Positions 16,332-22,083 of a DNA stretch of 22,083 nucleotides are shown in pieces. Each line of letters starts with the position of its first letter. Position 1 is the stretch's first letter. The stretch spans positions 1-22,083 of the forward strand of contig CAXGAH010000027.1 in NCBI GenBank assembly GCA_964007875.1. The letters are read 5' to 3'. Source of the stretch: UBA1275 sp002323515 (GTDB lineage: Bacteria; Bacteroidota; Rhodothermia; Balneolales; Balneolaceae). The notes beneath the pieces were generated by a model, which was not told the DNA's origin, did no database searches, and saw nothing but the letters and a program-made list of their open reading frames with translations. A program made the position numbers and the translations under genes.

Positions 16332-17590
16332 GATGTAAGGTTGAATAGTGATTTAAAGGTTTCTACTAGATCTAACTTTTCCCACGTAAATAACTCGACT
16401 TCTTTTTGAACCTGGCCGTTATAAGGTGATTCAAAGTATTTTGTAACCGTTTGAGGTGTTCTCCCCATGTGTCCGTATGCTGCTGTTTCCAAATAAATAG
16501 GATTTCGCAACTTTAGACGCTGTTCAATCTGATATGGGGTTAATGATAAATGCTCTTTAATCGTTCGTGCAATTTCGCTATCACTTAAATTGATTTTAGA
16601 CGACCCGTAAGTGTCAACAAATAAAGAGGTGGGTTCCGCTACACCAATGGCGTAGGATATTTGAACTAATGCTTGATCACATACGCCAGCAGCGACTAAG
16701 TTTTTTGCAATGTGCCGAGTAGCGTAGGCGGCAGATCGATCTACTTTTGAAGGGTCTTTACCAGAGAATGCTCCTCCTCCATGGGCTCCTTTTCCTCCGT
16801 ATGTATCCACGATAATTTTACGACCAGTTAACCCTGTGTCACCATGTGGCCCCCCAATGACAAACTTACCTGTTGGATTCACGTGGTAGGTAATGTCGCC
16901 ATCAAAGAGTTTTTGCACATATTCTGGGTAGTGTGCTTTTACCCGATGTATAATGTAAGCTATTATATCCGATTTAATTTGAGCGAGCATGGTTGCATCA
17001 CCCTGATCAAAAGCATCATGTTGCGTTGATACGACGATGGTATCAATTTTAATGGGTACGTGATCGTCGCTGTATTCAATAGTAACCTGGGATTTGGCGT
17101 CAGGACGTAGATAGGGGATGCCTCCCTCTTTTCTGCGCTCTTCCGCTAACTCTTGAAGAATTTTGTGGGAAATATCGAGCGCCAATGGCATGTAGTTATC
17201 TGTCTCATTGGTTGCGTAACCAAACATCATTCCTTGATCACCAGCCCCCTGCTCTTCTGGTTTTGAACGATCAACCCCTTGGTTGATATCCTGAGATTGC
17301 TCATGTATCAAAGATATTACGCCACAAGAATCTCCATTGAATTGATATTCGGCTTCGGTGTACCCAATTTTGTTGACAACATCTCGGGCAACCTGTTGAA
17401 GATCAACGTAGGTGTCGCTTTTCACTTCGCCAGCCAATACAATTTGACCAGTGGTTACTAAGGTTTCGCATGCTACTTTAGACGAGGGATCAAAAGCTAA
17501 AAAATTGTCTAAAAGTGCATCACTGATTTGGTCGGATACTTTATCTGGGTGGCCTTCACTCACAGACTCCGATGTGAAATAATAGGACAT
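16328..17590 (-). CDS. metK: S-adenosylmethionine synthetase
   Basis: A 420-residue enzyme making SAM from methionine and ATP. It starts MSYYFTSESVSEGHPDKVSDQ, with the first histidine and aspartate of the active site, and carries both signatures: GAGDQGMMFGYA (115-126) and the phosphate-binding GGGAFSGKD (271-279), followed by KVDRSAAYA. It is slightly longer than the E. coli enzyme but typical for Bacteroidota. It is the first gene of a metK-ahcY operon that both makes SAM and removes its product inhibitor. The 285 bases upstream are shared with the divergent etfB gene; no known SAM riboswitch was recognised there. Confidence 0.97.
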   Translation of the reverse strand: MSYYFTSESVSEGHPDKVSDQISDALLDNFLAFDPSSKVACETLVTTGQIVLAGEVKSDTYVDLQQVARDVVNKIGYTEAEYQFNGDSCGVISLIHEQSQDINQGVDRSKPEEQGAGDQGMMFGYATNETDNYMPLALDISHKILQELAEERRKEGGIPYLRPDAKSQVTIEYSDDHVPIKIDTIVVSTQHDAFDQGDATMLAQIKSDIIAYIIHRVKAHYPEYVQKLFDGDITYHVNPTGKFVIGGPHGDTGLTGRKIIVDTYGGKGAHGGGAFSGKDPSKVDRSAAYATRHIAKNLVAAGVCDQALVQISYAIGVAEPTSLFVDTYGSSKINLSDSEIARTIKEHLSLTPYQIEQRLKLRNPIYLETAAYGHMGRTPQTVTKYFESPYNGQVQKEVELFTWEKLDLVETFKSLFNLTS

Positions 17591-17601
17591 GTACCTTAAT
17601 T

Positions 17602-17716
17602 ATTTAAAGTTATAAGCTTTAAATATAAGACTTCTTTGGTAATTTTACCCTTATAATATCTTTACTAGGCTTCGTTACTTAAATAGAAACATAGCTCTAC
17701 TTCATTTAAAGTTATA
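17602..17716. repeat. Direct and inverted repeats upstream of metK
   Basis: The 13-mer ATTTAAAGTTATA occurs at 17602-17614 and again at 17704-17716 in the AT-rich region between the divergent metK and etfB genes. The copy nearer metK is also half of a perfect inverted repeat, ATTTAAAG (17602-17609) with CTTTAAAT (17617-17624) and a 7-base spacer. This could be an operator or simply AT-rich sequence. The remaining bases up to 17875 show no gene. Confidence 0.4.
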
Positions 17717-17875
17717 TTTTACCTGTATTTTGTTTTTTTCGCTTTTTTTGGAGGATAAAAAAGGCATTTCCGACGCTATTTTGTATATTCCCAATAGTGC
17801 AATTAAGCGGTCCTGAAAGGGGCTTTTTTAATTGATAAAAGCGGTTTTCTTAAACCTAACACAACAGACTGAGCT

Positions 17876-18658
17876 ATGAAAATTTTCGTGAGTGTTAAGA
17901 TGGTGCTGGACGTCTCGGCCCCTATGCAAATTAAGAATGGCGAGCTGATCATAGATGCCGATCGGGCAGTCCTTAATGCCTATGATGCCTCGGGGGTTGA
18001 AGAGGCGTTAGTGCTCAAAGAAGCGCATGGTGGAGAGGTCATTGTGGTGAGTGTGGGCCCAGCCAAAGCGGCAGAAACATTGAGGAAGGCTCTGGCCATG
18101 GGCGCAGATTCGGCGATTCATATTACTACCGAGGGCTTGGATGGCGTTGAATCGTTGGATTCCTATAGTTATGCTAGGATTTTAGCCGCTTATTATGCGG
18201 ATCAGGTGTATGATGCCCTGTTTTTTGGCAAACAATCGCAGGACACCGACGCCGGACTTACGGGAAGTATGGTGGCCGAATTATTAGGGGTACCCTACGT
18301 ATCGAATGCGGTAGGCATTATCCGCGAAGCTGATGGCGAGTTTTTGGTGAAAAGGCAAGGCGACAGCGGCCAAGAAATGGTGGGCGCCGGGGCCGGATGC
18401 TTGATCACCTGTTCCAACGACATGAATGAACCACGCATTCCGAAGCTCAAAGGCATTATGGCCTCGAAAAAAAAGCCGTTGGAGGTATTGAGCCTGGATG
18501 ATCTTGGCCTGAATGCGGTCGATGTGCAACCCAAAACCCACGTCACCGCCTATGGAGAAATCCCCGCTCGACAGGCTGGGCAGAAATTTAGCGAAGGTGC
18601 GGTGGAAGATGCGGGAAAAGTAGCTGAACTTCTTGAACAAAACGATTTACTCTCATGA
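17876..18658 (+). CDS. etfB: Electron transfer flavoprotein beta subunit (FixA-like)
   Basis: A 260-residue protein with the ETF beta N-terminus MKIFVSVKMV and the nucleotide-binding GKQSQDTDAGLTG (118-130). The family signature NEPRIPKLKGIMASKKK lies at 184-200. With EtfA it forms a heterodimer carrying FAD plus AMP or a second FAD, taking electrons from dehydrogenases. Its stop overlaps the etfA start as ATGA. As first gene of a four-gene operon with fixC and fixX, it belongs to the Fix/Etf type that passes electrons to quinone and may bifurcate to ferredoxin; the sequence alone does not settle that. Confidence 0.93.
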   Translation: MKIFVSVKMVLDVSAPMQIKNGELIIDADRAVLNAYDASGVEEALVLKEAHGGEVIVVSVGPAKAAETLRKALAMGADSAIHITTEGLDGVESLDSYSYARILAAYYADQVYDALFFGKQSQDTDAGLTGSMVAELLGVPYVSNAVGIIREADGEFLVKRQGDSGQEMVGAGAGCLITCSNDMNEPRIPKLKGIMASKKKPLEVLSLDDLGLNAVDVQPKTHVTAYGEIPARQAGQKFSEGAVEDAGKVAELLEQNDLLS

Positions 18659-19701
18659 TATTTCTACATCTACTTACAGTTCAAAATGGTGGTATTAAGC
18701 GCTCTTCGCTCGAGGTGTTATCGCGAGGCCGGGAATTGGTAGACAGCGGTGGGCAAAGCGCCGGAAGCCAGGCCGAACTACACGCGGTGGTATGTTCCCC
18801 CGAGGTGGCCGGTTGGGACGAGGCTAAATGGGCCGCTGAATTAGGTGCCTACGGCGTCGATACCCTTTGGTCGGCGAAGGATGAAGCTTTCAAAGAGCAT
18901 AACAACCAAGCTTTGCTTTCTGCGGTGCAGTCGGCTCATGCCCAAGCTACTGACCAAGGCGCCAAACCCAGCGTGGTGGCGATGGCCTCTACCGAAGGTG
19001 TGAAAGATATTTTAGGGGCTTTATCGATGCGATTGGGTGCAAGTGTGGTTGCCGATGTTTCGGAGTTTGGGGTGGTTGCAGAGGGTGATGGGGTGCAATT
19101 AACCGCCACTCGCCCGGTCATGGCTTCAAAGGCGAACACGCATGTTCGGGCTCAAGCCCAGCACGTGATGGTGTCGGTGCGGTCGGGATCTTATGGTATT
19201 TTGGAGAATGGAGAAAATCAGAAGGCGAAGTCGCTTAACCATCAACCCGTTGGGATAGAACATACCGATTCGAAGTTGCAGACGCAGATTAGAGAAATCA
19301 TTACCGCGGCGGCGGATACCATTGACTTGAACGAGGCCGAGGCTATAGTAGCGGCAGGTCGCGGGGTTAAAGACGAGGCAGCAAAGGCGTTGATTGCGGA
19401 GTTGGCCGGGGTATTGAATGCGGGAATCGGAGCCTCCAGAGCATTAACGGAGGCGGGGATTTACGATCCGAGCGTGCAGATTGGGCAGACAGGGAAGGTA
19501 GTTTCGCCGCAGCTGTATATTGCGGTGGGCATCTCAGGAGCGATTCAACATGTGGCGGGGATTTCCAACTCGAATGTGATTGTGGCGGTGAATAAGGATG
19601 CGAATGCGCCTATTTTTGAGGTGGCAGATTTCGGGATTGTAGGTGATTTGTACGAGGTACTTCCGGCTTTGATTGCCGAAATTAAACGCGTAAAGAGCTA
19701 G
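18655..19701 (+). CDS. etfA: Electron transfer flavoprotein alpha subunit (FixB-like)
   Basis: A 348-residue protein with a typical two-domain ETF alpha layout. A variable N-terminal domain (1-200) is followed by the FAD domain with AGRGVKD (234-240), GASRALTEAG (259-268), QIGQTGKVVSPQLYIAVGIS (275-294) and the signature NKDANAPIFEVADFGIVGD (313-331). It binds FAD and pairs with EtfB. It overlaps etfB by four bases and is separated from fixC by one base, which implies coupled translation and equal production of the subunits. The N-terminal domain has a short Ser/Gly/Gln-rich loop near residues 32-39. Confidence 0.94.
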   Translation: MIFLHLLTVQNGGIKRSSLEVLSRGRELVDSGGQSAGSQAELHAVVCSPEVAGWDEAKWAAELGAYGVDTLWSAKDEAFKEHNNQALLSAVQSAHAQATDQGAKPSVVAMASTEGVKDILGALSMRLGASVVADVSEFGVVAEGDGVQLTATRPVMASKANTHVRAQAQHVMVSVRSGSYGILENGENQKAKSLNHQPVGIEHTDSKLQTQIREIITAAADTIDLNEAEAIVAAGRGVKDEAAKALIAELAGVLNAGIGASRALTEAGIYDPSVQIGQTGKVVSPQLYIAVGISGAIQHVAGISNSNVIVAVNKDANAPIFEVADFGIVGDLYEVLPALIAEIKRVKS

Positions 19702-19702
19702 C

Positions 19703-21031
19703 ATGGAAGATGAACGCTTCGACGCAATAGTGATTGGTGGTGGAGTGGCTGGTTTATCGGCGGCCATGACCTTGGCGCGGGCGAACGCGAAGTTTTTGCT
19801 GGTGGAGCGTGGGGAGTTTGCAGGAGCGAAGAATGTGTCGGGCGGAGTGTTATGGGGGAGCGATTTGGCGAAGCTGGTGCCTGAGTACTGGAAGGAGGAA
19901 GACGGCGGCTGGGAGCGTTTTGTGAATCATCGCCGGCTTAGCTTGATGGACAAGCAGTCGGCCTTTACCCTGGATTTTAAGTCGAGTCATTGGAACCAGC
20001 CCCCCTACACGGGCGTCGTGGTGCTTCGGGCTCGTTTTGATAATTGGCTGGCTGGAAAAGTGCAGAAGGCCATTGACGCGAGTGAACATGCCGAGGAGTC
20101 CTTTATTGCCACCGATATTAAAGTGGATCAGGTCCTCATGGAGGGTGGTCGCGCAGTAGGGATTAAAACCGGGGATGAGGAGTTTCATGCGCAGGTGGTC
20201 ATTATTGCCGAGGGCGTGAATAATTTGTTGACGCGGCAAGTCGGATTGCAAACCGACTATGTGCCTGCCGATCATATGCTCACGGGTATTAAGGAGATTA
20301 TCCGCTTTGATCAGCAGCGTTTGGAAGATCGGTTTCAGCTGCGTGGGCGCTCGGGCATGAGTAATGAGTTTGTGGGCTGGGCAACCGATGGCGTGGAAGG
20401 GGGAGGCTTTTTGTACACCAATAAGGATACCATTTCGGTAGGGTTGGTGCTGAGCATAGCCGATTTACGGGCGCAGAAAAAATCGCCGCACGATATTTTG
20501 AGTCATTTTAAAACGCATCCGGTCGTGGCTGATGCTATCGAGGGCGGCGAAGTGGTGGAATATTCGGCCCATGTGGTTTCCTCGGGAGACAAACGTACCA
20601 TGCCGCGTGAGGTGTACGCCGACGGGGTGTTGATTGCGGGCGAAGCTGCAAATTTGTTGTTGAATGCAGGCAAGGCCATTCAAGGGATGGATTATGCCAT
20701 GCGGTCGGGGATTTTGGCGGCGGAAACAGTGATGGAAACTAAAGCTGCGGGTGATTTCTCGGTTAGCAAACTGGCGGACTATCGAAAAAAACTGGACGCG
20801 AGCTACATTATGAAAGATATTAATGGGTTTCAGGATGCGGTGCACGTATTGCACGATCCTATTATGCAGCATAAAGTCCCGAATATTTTATGCCATTTTG
20901 GACGTTCATTTTTCAGCATCGATAACCAGCCTACGGCTAAGTCGAAGGATATGTTGCTGTCTGCGGTTCGGGAGCATTCGAGTCTTTGGGAAATGGCGAA
21001 ATTTGGGTTTAAAGCAGGGAGGGCATTATGA
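19703..21031 (+). CDS. fixC: FixC-like ETF:quinone oxidoreductase flavoprotein
   Basis: A 442-residue FAD protein of the geranylgeranyl-reductase/FixC family. It has the dinucleotide-binding motif VIGGGVAGLSAAMTLARANA (10-29), ending its strand at ERG, then NVSGGVLWG. Later conserved stretches are GEAANLLLNAGKAIQGMDYA and SGILAAE. It corresponds to the flavin part of ETF-ubiquinone oxidoreductase and works at the membrane with FixX to hand electrons from the ETF to quinone. It overlaps fixX by four bases (ATGA). The length matches the family (about 430), with nothing missing. In nitrogen fixers FixABCX drives ferredoxin reduction, but no nif gene is present here. Confidence 0.92.
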   Translation: MEDERFDAIVIGGGVAGLSAAMTLARANAKFLLVERGEFAGAKNVSGGVLWGSDLAKLVPEYWKEEDGGWERFVNHRRLSLMDKQSAFTLDFKSSHWNQPPYTGVVVLRARFDNWLAGKVQKAIDASEHAEESFIATDIKVDQVLMEGGRAVGIKTGDEEFHAQVVIIAEGVNNLLTRQVGLQTDYVPADHMLTGIKEIIRFDQQRLEDRFQLRGRSGMSNEFVGWATDGVEGGGFLYTNKDTISVGLVLSIADLRAQKKSPHDILSHFKTHPVVADAIEGGEVVEYSAHVVSSGDKRTMPREVYADGVLIAGEAANLLLNAGKAIQGMDYAMRSGILAAETVMETKAAGDFSVSKLADYRKKLDASYIMKDINGFQDAVHVLHDPIMQHKVPNILCHFGRSFFSIDNQPTAKSKDMLLSAVREHSSLWEMAKFGFKAGRAL

Positions 21032-21414
21032 GTCAGGAAGGAACGACGAGAAGTGAAAAGGTTAGGGAGAAGATGGAAAACATGTCGCTAGGGAACAACG
21101 AGCCAACAAAAAAATCGGGTCTTTCATTAGCCGAACGCTTGGGCTTGGTAGGTTACCGAAACCAAAGCCGCAGCGAAATAAAACCCCATATCTTGGTGGA
21201 TACCGATATTTGCAACAGCACCTGCCCTCATAAGTGCACCACCTGGGTCTGCCCTGCCAATTGCTACACGATGGACGAGAATCAAAAGGTGCATTTTCAA
21301 GTGGAGGATTGCATTGAGTGTGGGACCTGCATGTACGCCTGCGATCAGGGAGCGGTGGATTGGAATTTTCCAAACCCAGAGATTGGCCGCGGGATCAACT
21401 GGAATTTTGGGTAA
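21028..21414 (+). CDS. fixX: FixX-like ferredoxin
   Basis: A 128-residue ferredoxin-like protein. Cysteines lie at 62, 66, 70, 75, 79 (ICNSTCPHKCTTWVCPANCY) and 95, 98, 101, 105 (CIECGTCMYAC), followed by GAVDW and the usual family C-terminus ending in NWNFG. The gene is therefore complete even though decayed sequence begins at its stop codon. An N-terminal extension of about 30 charged residues precedes the common start (SLAERLGL), making it longer than the usual 95-100. It forms the iron-sulfur arm of the FixC quinone oxidoreductase. The start at 21028 is chosen for the ATGA overlap with fixC; a later start is possible. Confidence 0.92.
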   Translation: MSQEGTTRSEKVREKMENMSLGNNEPTKKSGLSLAERLGLVGYRNQSRSEIKPHILVDTDICNSTCPHKCTTWVCPANCYTMDENQKVHFQVEDCIECGTCMYACDQGAVDWNFPNPEIGRGINWNFG

Positions 21415-21415
21415 T

Positions 21416-21523
21416 GCTGTGTTTGGTAATAGTGAACCCAATGATAAACTGAAAAAAGCAGCTGAACATTATAAAGCAAACATCACATCAATTGAAGCTA
21501 TCGAAACTGCAGAGCATTCATAA
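21416..21523 (+). pseudogene. 3' remnant of a DUF1778 (TacA-like) antitoxin
   Basis: From two bases after the fixX stop a frame encodes AVFGNSEPNDKLKKAAEHYK and a short tail, ending in TAA at 21521-21523. The 'NxPxPNxxLKKAxxxY' pattern is the C-terminal toxin-binding tail of DUF1778 antitoxins. The N-terminal ribbon-helix-helix DNA-binding half is absent: upstream sequence belongs to fixX in another frame. The following GNAT-type toxin fragment overlaps it, which is the normal order of such pairs. The assignment rests on a short match plus context. Confidence 0.6.
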
Positions 21524-21889
21524 ACGAGAATTTTTTGAATGTGAAGAACCATCGTTAATACATTACATCAAAAAACAGGCGCATCAAGATGAGAGAAAAA
21601 AACTAGCTATCTGCTTTGTAGCTACTAACAAAAGAGATGAAGTGATTGGATATTATACGCTCAGTTCTCAAAGCCTCAGCAGTCAAAGAAGAAAAAATTA
21701 GGCGAAATTTTTTTACTCGATGCTTTAATGAGGTCACTCAAAATTTCAGAAAAGAGTTTGGGTGCTTTCGCAGTTGTTGATCCTATTAACGAATATGCAA
21801 AAACTTTTTATGCTCAATTTGGATTTATTGAGCTACTTGACTCTAAGAAGATGTTTCTTCCTATGAAATCCATTAAAGAACTATTCTAA
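21492..21889 (+). pseudogene. Broken GNAT-type (TacT-like) toxin
   Basis: The first frame, from a TTG at 21492 to TAG at 21699-21701, gives KREFFECEEPSLIHYIKKQA and then RDEVIGYYTLSSQSLS, the N-terminal half of TacT-family acetyltransferases. A second frame, joined near 21690-21698, gives LGEIFLLDALMRSLKISEKS, AVVDPINEYAKTFYAQFGF and MFLPMKSIKELF to TAA at 21887-21889, which is the C-terminal half. Between them the roughly 30 residues with the acetyl-CoA-binding R/Q-G-x-G loop are missing, so the break is a deletion with frameshift at an A-rich tract (21687-21697). The protein cannot be an active acetyltransferase. It lies next to its antitoxin remnant after fixX. Confidence 0.78.
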
Positions 21890-21907
21890 TACTTTTAAAC
21901 AAGTATT
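21888..21907 (+). terminator. AT-rich hairpin after the toxin remnant
   Basis: AATACTT (21888-21894) and AAGTATT (21901-21907) form a perfect 7-base-pair stem with a 6-base loop, beginning in the stop codon of the toxin remnant. No T run follows, so function as a terminator is uncertain. The remaining bases to the window end show no gene. Confidence 0.3.
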
Positions 21908-22083
21908 TACCGGTTGAGTACATGTAAACGCTCTAAAAACGGTGATTAAAAATATTAAACCCTCAAAAGACAGCCCGGGTCCGTGGAGATTTAGCGCTAG
22001 TCGAAATGGAAAAAGATTTTGTAGTGTAACCCAACATTTACCCATCTTTTTGCTACATTTAGCAGTAGTATTCATTTAAATGT

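Noticed and set aside
17803..17827. Hairpin with T run upstream of etfB (AAGC ... GCTTTTTT)
   Set aside because: The stem is short and interrupted by an internal loop; as a terminator or attenuator it is too weak to support.
17591..17875. Possible SAM riboswitch upstream of metK
   Set aside because: No recognisable SAM-I, SAM-II or other known riboswitch core was found by eye; only AT-rich repeats are visible.
21881..22075. 64-residue open frame on the - strand at the window end
   Set aside because: It has no family features, and its composition fits non-coding AT-rich sequence after the toxin remnant.

Overview
The window looks like chromosomal DNA of a free-living member of the Bacteroidota/Balneolota/Rhodothermota group. 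The reasons are a PorD-like DUF4835 protein, remnants of outer-membrane barrel genes typical of these phyla, very weak Shine-Dalgarno sequences, TAnnTTTG-like promoter elements and an etfBA-fixCX operon. I cannot assign a genus. No tRNA, rRNA, CRISPR array or insertion sequence was seen.

Positions 1-12.9 kb form an exopolysaccharide/O-antigen locus. On the + strand are the 3' end of a wbpB-type dehydrogenase and a wbpE-type aminotransferase. On the - strand, reading from 12889 down to 1543, are a Wzz-like chain-length protein, a large SLBB export protein, WbpA (UDP-GlcNAc dehydrogenase), a broken exosortase with its broken membrane partner, a glycerate 2-kinase, a VWA/BatA-type membrane protein, a HAD phosphatase, a WbpD-type acetyltransferase and UDP-glucose dehydrogenase. 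WbpA, WbpB, WbpE and WbpD together make the full route from UDP-GlcNAc to UDP-2,3-diacetamido-2,3-dideoxyglucuronic acid, split over two strands. No glycosyltransferase, flippase, polymerase or tyrosine kinase lies in the window.

Positions 12.9-15 kb hold an intergenic region, two decayed outer-membrane barrel genes on the - strand and an intact PorD-like gene on the + strand. Positions 15-17.6 kb hold the metK-ahcY operon of the SAM cycle (- strand). Positions 17.9-21.4 kb hold a tightly packed etfB-etfA-fixC-fixX operon (+ strand) that feeds electrons from flavoproteins to the quinone pool, possibly by bifurcation. Directly after fixX are the remains of a TacA/TacT-type (DUF1778/GNAT) toxin-antitoxin pair.

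The main observation is gene decay. Six genes in three places (exosortase and partner, two barrel proteins, antitoxin and toxin) are broken by nonsense codons, frameshifts or deletions, while all metabolic and polysaccharide genes between them are intact. The exosortase keeps its Cys, Arg and His catalytic residues on both sides of a single TAA.
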